Origin: Taudactylus pleione
Lineage: Eukaryota > Chordata > Amphibia > Anura > Myobatrachidae
Assembly (NCBI GenBank): GCA_031769625.1
Contig: JAUIMM010000113.1
Span: 15,100,501 to 15,164,500, forward strand
Length of the DNA: 64,000 nucleotides
Direction: 5' to 3'
The notes below the pieces were generated by a model. The model saw nothing but the letters and a program-made list of their open reading frames with translations, was not told the origin of the DNA and did not search any database. Both the position numbers and the translations under genes were made by a program. Shown here one piece after another: positions 1 through 9,112 of the stretch. Positions within the stretch are counted from its first letter, which is position 1. Each line of letters begins with the position of its first letter.

Positions 1-1
1 C

Positions 2-778
2 TTCTACCGTGGCCGTGTGAATCACCCTTCCAATGCTTTTTTCTGGTTCAGTGGCCTTTGAATTCTCTGGATTGACAGAATACGCTCGTGAATTTACTTC
101 CTGCACTCTAAATTCACTCTTGGGTTCTGGCTCTGGTTCTGGAGAAGGTTTTGGCCCAATTACGTTTTGCCGACTCTGCAGCACTGTCTCACTTTCCAGT
201 TCTTGAGGTTCCTCTCTATATTCGTGGTATTGGAAATTTTGCTGGTAATAACGTGGAGTACCTCTGCAACGTGTATAGCGCCAATACCTCTTCCGATCTG
301 CAGCATATCTGCTGCCTTGAACTGGGACAACACCAGGGCCGGTTACATTTGCTGCTTGCGGGCCTTTTGCTCCTTGGACCACATCAAACTCTACATTCTC
401 TCCATCTCCCAAACTGCGGAGGTACTTCCTGGGATTGTTCTTTTTGATGGCAGTGTAGTGGACGAACACGTCTTCCTGGGTATCATCCCGGTTGATGAAT
501 CCATACCCGCGTTTCACATGGAACCAGACGACTTTTCCGGAAATTCTTCCTGCAGGTGGAGTGTTCACAAATTTTATTTGGTTCTGTGATATTGGGCCTT
601 GATTCACATCTCCGGGTTGCCTAACTTCCAGCATTGGGCCTATTCCATCTGTCCCTCCTGAGGGCTGGCCCTCAACCTCAGGATTTCCATGTTTAACGAC
701 TCTCTCTGATCGCAATATCGTTCGATGTGGCCACTCTGGTGGCACCTTCGACAGATGGGTCGTCCTTGGGCATCGTAG
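2..778 (-). CDS. Y-box cold-shock-domain ORF in the -1 (pol-side) frame, open at window edge
   Basis: This open frame starts after a TAG at 781-779 and runs 259 codons to the window edge without a stop. Nucleotides about 538-335 encode a complete cold-shock domain of the vertebrate Y-box (YB-1/FRGY2) type: an RNP1-like stretch KRGYGFINR, an RNP2-like stretch VFVHYTAI, the Y-box linker [11 protein letters not shown] and a C-terminal ANVTGP. Similarity continues past the domain through [11 protein letters not shown] and an arginine/tyrosine-rich stretch to about 230, as in real Y-box proteins, then gives way to a proline/glutamate-rich segment (about 140-120). Known Y-box proteins bind single-stranded RNA and package mRNA. 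The frame overlaps gag by about 140 nt and lies at -1 to it, so it is probably made as a Gag-CSD-Pol fusion by frameshifting. Alternatives are a Y-box retrocopy that landed in frame by chance, or a separately started protein. The domain call is firm; its role in the element is inference. Confidence 0.85.
636..697 (-). promoter_or_regulatory. Predicted programmed -1 frameshift signal (slippery heptamer plus pseudoknot)
   Basis: Reading the minus strand, GTTAAAC at 697-691 lies in the gag frame as G TTA AAC, the X-XXY-YYZ arrangement needed for -1 slippage; the same heptamer serves as an arterivirus frameshift site (established knowledge). After an 8-nt spacer, CCTGAGG (682-676) pairs with CCTCAGG (663-657). 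The loop bases GGGCC (671-667) can pair with GGCCC (640-636), giving an H-type pseudoknot with a 7-bp first stem and a 5-bp second stem. Slippage here joins gag to the cold-shock frame 51 nt before the gag stop. The pairing is read by eye and untested. Confidence 0.6.
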
Positions 779-1662
779 CTATCCGTGGCTCTTCTCTGAT
801 CCAGACCCCACTGCGTTCCTGATGAAGGGGCAGGCTTTGTCAGTGTTAGTTGGTGCATTTCTTTGCGCATTTCCATAATTTCTGCTGTTAAGTCAGCTAT
901 TTGTCCCTTCAAGGCTTGAATTGGGTCTCTCATAGGTACTTGGACCCTCTGTTTGACTGACTCCTTCTCCTTGATAGTTTCGTTTTCTGATAGATGGGGT
1001 GTCTCCCGATACCCCGGCATTGCTGGGAATACGACTTCTTGGCTTGCATTACGGCCAATTACCTTAATGGCTGCCTCCTTGAAGTCAAGGAATGTGTGCT
1101 CTTCTAGTTGCATCCTTAGCATCCTCAGTTGACTTCGAACACCTTCCTTATTGGCCCCTTCAATAAACTGGGAAATAAGAGTTTCATCCGTATTCCTAAT
1201 TTCCTGGTTATCTACAGCTTGTATAGCTTTTAGCACCTCTTGGAGGCTCAGAGCGAAGTCTCTAAGCGTCTCTCCGGTCCGTTGTTGTCGACCATAAAAC
1301 TTCATTTTTAGTTGCGAGACTGTTCTGGTTTCGAAGGTAGTGGTCAAGCATTGTAGTATCTGTTCTACTTTTTGTCGTTCTTCCCGCGGCCATGACGAGA
1401 CTTCTCGAAGAGCAGCTCCCTTGAGTTGGCCAATTAGTATCTCAACCTGTTGCTGCTCACTCAGAGGATACAGGCGGAACAGTGATTTTATCTTCTTCTT
1501 AAATTCAGTGAGCGTATTTCCCTCTTCACCCTGACCATCTCCACTGTAGGTTGGGAGCCATGGGGCCCCAAAATAATACTGCATCGTGATCGGGTTAATG
1601 CCAGTCATGGTTGGACGAATATTGGCCGAGTCTCCCGTAGCTTGTTCGTCGTTGGATGACAT
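640..1662 (-). CDS. gag: Retrotransposon Gag (capsid and CCHC nucleocapsid)
   Basis: A 340-residue intact frame. I chose the ATG at 1662-1660 because the frame upstream runs into the primer-binding site without another ATG. It has an N-terminal spacer, a capsid-like helical region from about residue 35 ([10 protein letters not shown] to about residue 210) that resembles Ty3/Gypsy and PNMA-type capsids, a charged linker, and one zinc knuckle of exact form C-X2-C-X4-H-X4-C at residues 304-317. Capsid assembles the particle and the knuckle binds element RNA. The frame ends in TAG at 642-640, inside the frameshift overlap. There is no stop or frameshift within it. Protease is not visible in this frame. 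Confidence 0.85.
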   Translation of the reverse strand: MSSNDEQATGDSANIRPTMTGINPITMQYYFGAPWLPTYSGDGQGEEGNTLTEFKKKIKSLFRLYPLSEQQQVEILIGQLKGAALREVSSWPREERQKVEQILQCLTTTFETRTVSQLKMKFYGRQQRTGETLRDFALSLQEVLKAIQAVDNQEIRNTDETLISQFIEGANKEGVRSQLRMLRMQLEEHTFLDFKEAAIKVIGRNASQEVVFPAMPGYRETPHLSENETIKEKESVKQRVQVPMRDPIQALKGQIADLTAEIMEMRKEMHQLTLTKPAPSSGTQWGLDQRRATDSYDAQGRPICRRCHQSGHIERYCDQRESLNMEILRLRASPQEGQME

Positions 1663-1673
1663 ACGTTGTTCGT

Positions 1674-1688
1674 CTGTTCGTGACGCCA
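1674..1688 (-). other. Primer-binding site of the LTR element
   Basis: Two bases inside the LTR end (…TTACA, TT) the minus strand reads TGGCGTCACGAACAG. TGG at the start, complementary to the CCA tail of a tRNA, is the expected form of a retroelement primer site. I cannot say with confidence which tRNA it matches. Confidence 0.6.
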
Positions 1689-1840
1689 AATGTAACACCC
1701 AGCTGAGGGTGAACGGTACTATGAGTGAGGTGTTCTTTCCCCAAATTTACCACTTGTATTACTCTTTCGTCTGCTCCGGTTGAAGTACAGTGAGATTCAG
1801 ACACTTAGATTACTGACTTATGTTTGAAGAATAGTGCGAA

Positions 1841-1846
1841 TTTATT
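1841..1846 (-). terminator. Poly(A) signal AATAAA in the LTR
   Basis: AATAAA on the minus strand, about 150 bp before the inner LTR end and downstream of the TATA box. The position fits the R/U5 junction of an LTR. Confidence 0.4.
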
Positions 1847-2314
1847 CACAGTTTTTTTAAATATCTCACTAAGAACAATTTAATCAAGAAACAGCATATT
1901 AACAGGGTACATTACAGTAAATTGCATAAGTTAAATCACATTAACCACACTTTGTTCCTGTAGGAATTTTATTAACCTGGAACACTTCTTTCTTCAAACT
2001 GGAAACAAAAGGGTATTAATTCACACATATAATACACACAATGCAATTCCCGATTATTAGCGACAACTGAAATACTCTATCTCAATTATTGGTTCTTAAC
2101 CCAGTCAGTGTTCCCTTTTTATTATTGCATGCAATAAGCAGCCTAAAGCTCTCCCAATAACCCTTAAGTCTGGCCAGCTCACTTGCGTAGGTGCACGTTC
2201 GTGTAATAGCTTCTCTGTCACTATCTTTCTGGTGATAATTTTGAAGGCTGCACTAACTCTGAGGCTGACACTGATGTTAGCACTTGTACGTGGCAAGCCG
2301 GGGCCTGTGAATTC

Positions 2315-2323
2315 CTTTATATA
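2315..2323 (-). promoter_or_regulatory. TATA box in the LTR
   Basis: TATATAAAG on the minus strand lies about 620 bp before the inner LTR end. It would place the transcript start near 2290, upstream of the poly(A) signal, as an R region requires. Confidence 0.45.
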
Positions 2324-4070
2324 AACTGTCGCTGTCTCTGGAGACGACTGACTTTTCCTATAACGCATATATCTTTATAGCTTTATTATCGGTTTTGTTC
2401 AGTAAGCTATACCTTGTCAGGTCATAGATTATTTGAATGCAGCTTAAAGGATATAGTCACTTGTTTTCATTTATTTGGGACCTGTGCTCCCCTTTCTTAA
2501 CTTGCACTGCTTAGACAAAAGTTGAATGCATCAAAGTTAGTTTATCTTCCTTATTAAAACAAGGTATGACTAACTGACAAGGATTTTCTGTAATCAGTCT
2601 GCCTATTTTGGCTGGCTGCAATGCCTGGCGCTATAGTGCAGTGTATGTGCTGCTGACAGACCTTTTCCTGTTGCTAAGATTCAGCACCGTGGAGGAACAG
2701 GACAGCGCTCTCTCCTCCAGTCAGTCCCCGGCTGTCAGTCACCAGCCCCGGGGGAGGTCTCTGGGCGGCTCCCTTCTGTACAACTTCCTCCTCCCAGCTT
2801 CCAGTGAGCTCTGGACCAGGCAGTCTCCTCGCGGCAGCGGTGGCTCCTCACAGCCCACTCTGCGGCTTCCCTCAGCTGTCGTGACTCCCGCCGGCAATCT
2901 TCACAGCACCGCAGCAACGGCCATTCACAGTGCCGCCCAGTAAGTCCCGCTCTCACCTCAGGGAGCTCTCTCTCTCCCCTGAGGTAGGAGAGACTTAGCG
3001 CAGAGGTCTCCTTGTACCGCGCCTCCAGCGCTCTCCCTCCAGAACCCCCCTCGGTCAGCTGGGCAGTTTTATTTATATCTAGGGGTCGCGTGCGGGTCCT
3101 TCCCGCTCACTGCTCGCGTCACTCTCCCCAGCGTTCACCTTCTCCTCTCTGGGGACAGTTTTCCCCTCTCCAGCGGCTGCAGTACAAACGTCCTTGCCGC
3201 GTGCCCATCAATGCACATAGTCCAGGGAGGGCAGGCTGCTCCAAGTTACCTTCCAAGAGGGGGTTGCACACATAAATAGAAGAAACTGGCATATATATAA
3301 TTTGGGCCATAAACACTTTAGGGGTATCACATTTTGGATCTGGATTGGTTTTGCCAAAACCACCCTTCCGTGTTTTGGGTTCTGGGTTTTGTGTTTTGGA
3401 TCTGTATTTTTTTTAAAAAAAGCATAAATACCGCTAAAATCACAGAATTTGTGGGTTTTTCTGCTCCTATGCTATTATTAACCTCAATAACCTTAATTTC
3501 CACTCATTTCCAGTCTATTCTGAACACCTCACACCTCACAATAGTGTTTTTATATCCAAAAGGTTGCACCGAGGTAGCTGGATGACTATGCTAAGAGATA
3601 CGAGTGGGCGGCACAAACACGTGGTCCATCTAGGAGTGACACTGCAGTGGCAGACAGGATGGCAGTTTGAAAAACTAGGCCCCAAACAGTACATAATTCA
3701 AAGAAAAAAAAGAGGTGCAAGATGGAATTGTCCTTGGACCCTCCCACCCACCCTTATGTTGTATAAACAGGACATGCACACTTTAACAAACCAAACATTT
3801 CAGCGCCAGGGTCTGCCACACGACTGTGGCTGAAATGATTGGTTCGTTTGTGCCCCCACAAAACAAACTGGCAATTAATCTGTCCCTGCACAAACTGGCT
3901 CTACGGAGGCAAGATGTCGTCCTCATCCTCCTCATCCACCGATTCCTCACCCTCTTCAGTGTTGTGTACATCCTCATCCTCACAGAGTATTAATTCGTCC
4001 CTGCTGGAATCCACAACCACAGGTCCCTCTGTACGTTCTGGAGGCTGGTCTCCCTGGAAGAGTTGATAAT

Positions 4071-4370
4071 TCATTTTATGAACATCATCTTCTCCACATT
4101 TTGTGGAAGCAGCCTCCTACGCCTTTCGCTGACAAGGTTCCCGGCTGCACTAAACACTCTTTCGGAGTACACACTGGAGGGGGGGCAACTCAGATAAAAT
4201 AGAGCCAGTTTGTACAGGGACCTCCAAATTGCTTCTTTTTCCTGCCAGTACAGGTACGGACTGTCTGACATGCCTACTTGGATGCTGTCACCGATGTAAT
4301 CCTTTAACAGACAGTCGCACGCTTGTCGCTGCTGCTTTAAGGATGCAGGTGTGGCTACAGCCCACACATT
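4071..4370 (-). pseudogene. hAT transposase C-terminal dimerisation domain (fragment)
   Basis: The minus-strand frame contains LYWQEKEAIWRSLYKLA, then YLSCPPSSVYSERVFSAAG and a final NVEKMMFIK. This is the signature of the hAT C-terminal dimerisation region (W…LA..YLS.P.SS..SERVFS.AG…R..L…NVE). About 75 residues survive; the zinc finger and DDE catalytic parts are missing. At its 5' side the frame runs straight into the tandem array, whose units contain a copy of the adjoining coding sequence (SLKQQRQAC…CLLK). A fragment with no likely function. Confidence 0.75.
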
Positions 4371-4790
4371 TCACAAAGACAGAAAAAAAAAGAAGAATTT
4401 TTTTATTGTTTGTGGAGCGCACTTTGAGGGTTACACCACCCTTTAACAGACAGACGCACGCTTGTCGCTGCTGCTTTAAGGATGCAGGTGCGGCTACAGC
4501 CCACACATTTCACAAAGACAAAAAAAAAAAGAAGAATATTTTTATTGTTTGTGGAGCGCACTTTGAGGGTTACACCACCCTTTAACAGACAGACGCATGC
4601 TTGTCGCTGCTGCTTTAAGGATGCAGGTGCGGCTACAGCCCACACATTTCACAAAGACAGAAAAAAAAGAAGAATATTTTTATTGTTTGTGGAGCGCACT
4701 TTGAGGGTTACACCATCCTTTAACAGACAGACGCACGCTTGTCGCTGCTGCTTTGAGGACAGTATCATATGCAGTGACAGTAGACTTGTC
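4330..4790. repeat. Tandem array, about 126-bp unit
   Basis: About 3.5 copies of a unit running from a stretch like TGTGGAGCGCACTTTGAGGG through ACAGACAGACGCACGCTTGT to an A-rich run. The unit includes part of the hAT transposase coding sequence next to the dimerisation domain, so the array arose from the transposon. Open frames across it are accidental. Confidence 0.85.
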
Positions 4791-5755
4791 AGACTGGAGT
4801 GTACTTTGGGGGTTACAGCACCCTTTAACGGTCAAGCCAGCCGGCCCTTTACTTATGACACAGGCGCACGCTTGGCACTACTTTGTTGATGCACGTGCGG
4901 CTACTGCGCACACAATTCACAAACACAGAAAATATTTTTTTATTTGGTTTGGACTGGAGTGTACTTTGGGGGTTACAGCACCCTTTAACGGTCAAGCCAG
5001 CCGGCCCTTTACTTATGACACAGGCGCACGCTTGGCACTACTTTGTTGATGCACGTGCGGCTACTGCGCACACAATTCACAAACACAGAAAATATATATT
5101 TTTTTGGTTTGACTGGAGTGTACTTTGGGGGTTACAGCACCCTTTAACGGTCAAGCCAGCCGGCCCTTTACTTATGGGACACAGGCGCACGCTTGGCACT
5201 ACTTTGTTGATGCACGTGCGGCTACTGCGCACACAATTCACAAACACAGAAAATATTTTTTTTTTTGGTTTGGACTGGAGTGTACTTTGGGGGTTACAGC
5301 ACCCTTTAACAGTCAAGCCAGCCGGCCCTTTACTTATGGGACACAGGCGCACGCTTGGCACTACTTTGTTGATGCACGTGCGGCTACTGCGCACACAATT
5401 CACAAACACAGAAAATATTTTTTTTTTTGGTTTGGACTGGAGTGTACTTTGGGGGTTACAGCACCCTTTAACGGTCAAGCCAGCCGGCCCTTTACTTATG
5501 GGACACAGGCGCACGCTTGGCACTACTTTGTTGATGCACGTGCGGCTACTGCGCACACAATTCACAAACACAGAAAATATTTTTTTATTTGGTTTGGACT
5601 GGAGTGTACTTTGGGGGTTACAGCACCGTTTAACGGTCAAGCCAGCCGGCCCTTTACTTATGACACAGGCGTACGCTTGGCACTACTTTGTTGATGCACG
5701 TGCGGCTACAGCGCACACAATTCACAAACACAGAAAAAATATATTTTTTTATAGC
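4790..5755. repeat. Tandem array, about 160-bp unit, six copies
   Basis: Units beginning CTGGAGTGTACTTTGGGGGT recur near 4794, 4954, 5110, 5274, 5438 and 5597, each ending with an A/T-rich run. The unit shares its skeleton with the 126-bp array next to it (a CACTTTG..GGTTACA core, CCCTTTAAC, GCACGCTTG), so the two arrays are diverged relatives. Copies differ by only a few bases. The long frames on both strands here (up to about 300 codons) come from the unit length and lack protein features. Confidence 0.9.
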
Positions 5756-5764
5756 ACTTGGGGG

Positions 5765-6022
5765 GAGCACCCCTGATGGACAGAGCACCCCCTGGACAAC
5801 ACTACAGCACACCTTTAGGACTGGGACACTGCACAGGATTTGGAGTGGACACAGCCCCTATGGACAACTGACTGCACAACACAGTCCAGCCAGCCCCTAT
5901 GGACTTTGAAGTAGTGGACACAGCCCCTATTAACAACAGCAGCACAGCACAACACAGCCAGCCCCTATGGACTTTGAAGTAGTGGACACTACTCTGCACT
6001 ACACTACACTACACTACACTAC
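5765..6022. repeat. Tandem arrays, about 65-bp unit and 5-bp CACTA run
   Basis: Copies of CAGCCAGCCCCTATGGACT alternate with GTGGACACAGCCCCTAT from 5820 to 5990, followed by a short (CACTA)n run at 5996-6022. They form the 5' part of the decayed hAT element. Confidence 0.7.
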
Positions 6023-6259
6023 ACAGCCCAGCCAGCCCTAACTCCCACCCTCCCTCTTCACTGTCCACAGCCGAGTGAGAAAATGGCGCCGACGCGGGTA
6101 CCTTATATAGGATCCAAAACCCGCGAGACCCGGAAGGCGGGATGATGAAGTTTTGCCTCGATTTCAGATCCGAGTCAGGCGGGAAAAGTCGAGCCTGACT
6201 CGGATCGGCCTGGGATCGGGGGGGCTCGGGGGGGTTCGGATTTCAGAAATCCGAACCCG

Positions 6260-6515
6260 CTCACCCCTAGTACACACTAGATGATCTAGCGTACTTCAAC
6301 CAGTGAGTACCGGCTATGTCGCTGATGAAGCACGCTCCTGTACGTCGTCAGCGACATTATCCGTCGAATCTGCATGCATATATCGTCAGCGGGGGCCAAG
6401 CGGCCGAATGCAGCATGGCCCCATCCTTCGCTCCTGGCATTGTCGCTCCGGGTCCTGGCGCAAACAAGATAGTGCTGGGAACACATCATTTAGTATGTAC
6501 CCAGCATTAGACAAG
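6260..6515. repeat. Short MITE-like segment with TACACACTAG/GTACCCAGC ends
   Basis: One end reads CTAGTACACACTAGATGATC and the other ATTTAGTATGTACCCAGCAT, the pairing of a 'tacacacta…tgtacccagc' MITE class that recurs at 8.2-9.1, 33.9 and 43.9 kb. The exact ends are not fixed. Confidence 0.45.
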
Positions 6516-6950
6516 GGCAATTTCTAGACACGGCTCCAGCTCCATCAATGGCCCCATTTAGGTGCAATATAGGTGGAGGAAAGCTGCTGCATGGACTAAT
6601 AGCTAGGGGAGTGCACACAAGAATCAGCTGCAGCAGGGCCTGAGGTTCCTCTTGGAAGCCCTGGTCATCAGCTTTAACTTACAGTATAATATTTATTTGT
6701 TACATTCATTATGTTGAACCAAATGCACTTTCCTAGGATAATCCAAAGGCTGACATTTATTCTAGATAGTTGCAGTTTTGCTTCAATGATTCCAATGTGT
6801 ATTGAATATGATTTTTATTTATTTGCATCATTTCCTCTTTTATACTCATAAGCTAAACTCTTTATAACACTGTGCAAGAATAAATAATATGCAAATGCAA
6901 ATCATGCTGCAATAAACTTCCTGACTGATAATATGCTTTTTATTTAGTTT
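6516..6950. other. A/T-rich sequence, nothing recognised
   Basis: No gene, repeat unit or inverted end stands out; composition is A/T rich with AATAAA-like words that have no context. Confidence 0.5.
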
Positions 6951-6954
6951 ATTT

Positions 6955-7110
6955 TTTCATCTCTCTCCACTTTATGTATCTCCAAAGTACCTACCAATCA
7001 GCTCCTGTCATGTCACAGGCTGTGTTTGAAAAATGCCAGTTAGGAGCTGATTGGTTGGTACATTATCTCTCTCCACTTTATCTCTCTCCAAGGCTTAGTA
7101 CATCTACTTG
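6955..7110. repeat. Palindromic MITE
   Basis: ACCAATCAGCTCCT (about 6992) is answered by AGGAGCTGATTGGT (about 7043), within flanks that both contain ATCTCTCTCCACTTTAT. The pair of inverted arms marks a small non-autonomous element. Confidence 0.6.
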
Positions 7111-8219
7111 GATGTCTACTGTCGCTGGCCGTAAATATTTTTGTTCACTTAACAAAGGAACATTCTTCCTCCGCCCAACTTTTCAAATAGGCTACTGCAA
7201 ATTCAGTACCTCTACAAATACAACTGTCTTGGTACATAAACCAATGCACTTTGGCAGAAAACCAGGTACAGTTTTGCGCATTGTAAATAACCTCCATTGT
7301 TTACAATTAGGAGCATATTTAACACAACCGCATAAAAAAATGTGGCTGTGTTGTGAAAATATCACTCCTAATCGAAATGCAGAATTGACCGTTATCCAGG
7401 TGCCGGGACAGAGATTTCGAGAAAGTCCTGTCCCGGTGAAGAGCTGGAAGGAAAGTGAAGATGACTTTGGCTACCGGGGCCAAGCGAAGTACTCCGAAAC
7501 TTGGTAAACATTTTAGCAGGGGCTACTTCTGTGATCGAAAATAGAAGGACAGCTGCAGATGTCAGAGATACCTGCTGTGCACCCGTCATTCTATCATTCA
7601 GGAGATTCTTCGTTTTGTGGGTATGACCTGAAAACAGCTGTTTTCAGGGGAATTTCCCACAAAAGCAATTTGGTAAATATAACCCTTAGTGCTCTATTTA
7701 CTACAATCCGCATTGGTAATGCAGATTGTAGTGTGATATTACCGAGTGAATTCGCATTCCGAATTCAGGCAATATCACAGGGATTTACTACAAATCCCTT
7801 ACAGGGACAGAGCTTGCGATAAAGCTCTGACCCTGCTAATCCCCTTCGGAGCCTTATCACGGTATTTTCGCAAAAAATACCGTGATTAAGTGCCCGCGCA
7901 TGCGCCGACCAGTCGCCGCTGCTACCCCCCCTCCGGGGCTAAGCCCCGCCACCGCGATAGCGGAACCCCCGCGACCCCCCTTCCTAGTGAGGTGGGCAGG
8001 ACAGGTAGATTTTCCGAGAAATTTGCGGGTCCGTAGGGAGGGGGCGGTTCTAAATAAAGTGAGTTGCGTCGTTTAGCCTCACCCCCTCCCCACGGACCCG
8101 CAAGTCACAAACTTTCCCTGTAAAGCGGGCAGGGCCTAATGACAGCTGTAGTCTAGCCCCAGAAGCTGAAAGCAGGAGCTCATCTCCGGCTGCTCCCTTC
8201 AAGGATTCCAGAAAAGTCG
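7111..8219. other. Mixed repeat-derived sequence, no gene
   Basis: It contains short inverted stretches (CAATCCGCATTGG/TGCAGATTG and GGATTTACTACAAATCCC near 7700-7800; TACCGTGATT near 7870) and a GC-rich segment at 7900-8110 with two facing copies of a GGTCCGTAGGGAGGGGG-like sequence (8028 and, inverted, 8082). It is probably remnants of palindromic MITEs. No coding feature. Confidence 0.45.
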
Positions 8220-9112
8220 GTAAGTATGGCATACACACTTACCAATCGTTTCGCCGACGTATCTGCGCTGACATCACAACTGGGTGGGCATTAAATTGCC
8301 CGCCCAGTTGAGATGTCAGTCACCACCGGGTCCCTGCAGCAAGTGTACGGTCAGTGGGCGGGTCGCTCATACACACAACCAGACGTGCTGATATATCTGC
8401 AAAATATATCGGCATCGGCTGAGTTGCATGGCAGATGCGATTTGTCTGTTACAATGTCATTTACAAACATATCCAGAGGGGTATCGTTATGTATGACCGC
8501 CGGCCGTGAGGTCAGCGGTTGAAATCCCGACACCGGCAGCCCGATGAGTGAAGGTCCCGACAGCGGAGGCAAGTAGACTACCCCTACTCCTTTCCCCCCT
8601 AGCCCTCCCTTAGGGGTACCTAACCCTAACCTCCCCCCCTAGTGCCTAAACCTAACCTCCTCACAGGGGTGCCTAAACCTAATCCCACCTCCCCTCCCCG
8701 GACCCTAAACTTAACCCTCCCGGGGGGTGCCTAACCCCAACCTCCCCCTGGGGGTGCCTAACCCTAACCTCCCCCCAGGGGTGCCTAACCCTTACCCTCC
8801 CGGGGGGGGTGCCTAACGCTAAGTCCCCCCGGGAGTCCCTAAACCTAACCCTCCCCAATGACGGCTAAGAGGTCCCGACGCCCAGCTTACCTTCATTCGG
8901 TATCCCGAGCGTCGGGATTTCGGCGGGTGGATAATGATAGGCGTCAGGATTTCGACGCCTATCATTAGTCCCATGCCGGGATTTGACAGTCGGGAAGCAT
9001 TTCGACTGCCGGCATCCTGACTACATATCACCCTGTACACATCCACTGATACACTACAGATAGATCGCCTGTTCAATGGAACGGGTGATATATCTATCTG
9101 TGTACCCAGCAT
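8220..9112. repeat. MITE cluster enclosing a TTAGGG-like minisatellite
   Basis: The outer parts (8222-8400 and 9020-9112) carry 'catacacactta…' and 'tgtgtacccagc' ends. An inner element (about 8510-9020) has GTCGGGATTTC/GAAATCCCGAC-type arms on each side of an array of CCTAACC repeats (8580-8850). The same inner design recurs at 24.7-25.2, 48.3-48.7 and 61.5-61.8 kb. Confidence 0.55.
8580..8850. repeat. Telomere-like minisatellite, about 30-bp unit
   Basis: Degenerate copies of CCTAACCCTAACCTCCCCC with GGGGTGCCTAA between. Each unit holds one to two CCTAA words, but the array is internal to a MITE and is not a telomere. Confidence 0.8.

Larger units (their letters stand above)
1..3331 (-). 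mobile_element. Ty3/Gypsy-like LTR retrotransposon, one end, with Y-box domain
   Basis: In transcription order this minus-strand element shows an LTR (3331-1691), a primer-binding site (1688-1674), gag (1662-640) and an overlapping -1-frame ORF (778-2) that leaves the window. LTR, PBS, and a gag with one CCHC knuckle are the standard layout of LTR retrotransposons; protease, reverse transcriptase and integrase would lie beyond position 1 and cannot be seen. Both visible reading frames are uninterrupted, so the insertion looks young. The outer LTR border is uncertain (3319-3331) because a hAT-like sequence starts there. Assignment to Ty3/Gypsy rests on the gag type and is inference. Confidence 0.75.
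1691..3331 (-). repeat. Long terminal repeat of the Y-box-bearing element
   Basis: On the plus strand the LTR starts TGTAACACCC at 1691, and GGGTATCACA ends at 3331, so the two ends form an imperfect inverted repeat (8 of 10) with TG…CA termini. A GC-rich stretch at about 2650-3200 would be the U3 enhancer/promoter part, TATATAAAG lies at 2323-2315 and AATAAA at 1846-1841. The second LTR is outside the window, so the outer end cannot be checked; sequence from 3319 on resembles a hAT end and the border could be a few bases off. Confidence 0.55.
3319..6266 (-). mobile_element. Decayed hAT-superfamily DNA transposon
   Basis: Read on the minus strand, the right end starts TAGGGGTGAGCGGGTTCGG and the left end (from 3319) is TAGGGGTATCAC, both followed by short self-complementary hairpins. 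Between them only the C-terminal dimerisation domain of a hAT transposase is recognisable (4367-4071). Most of the upstream transposase has been replaced by tandem arrays (4330-5755). The 8-bp flanks (AAACACTT and GTACACAC) do not match, so the ends are approximate and the left end is in doubt because it overlaps the LTR border. Confidence 0.5.

Noticed and set aside
151..589. Two plus-strand open frames of 98 and 140 codons
   Set aside because: They are antisense to the Y-box domain frame, which has clear homology; the plus-strand products have none.
1..640. Exon of a host Y-box gene
   Set aside because: Host YBX genes split this domain over several exons, while here the whole domain plus extension is continuous and merges with gag in a -1 overlap. 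A processed retrocopy remains the alternative.
2608..3316. Frames of 65-111 codons in the GC-rich stretch
   Set aside because: They lie in the presumed U3 region of the LTR, overlap on both strands and show no domain.
5077..5776. Frames of 187-297 codons on both strands
   Set aside because: They run through the 160-bp tandem array; the repeated peptides follow from the repeat and have no domain.
8580..8850. Possible telomere or chromosome-end sequence
   Set aside because: The CCTAA words are interrupted by unrelated bases, the array lies inside MITE arms, and the same design recurs at three other internal loci.
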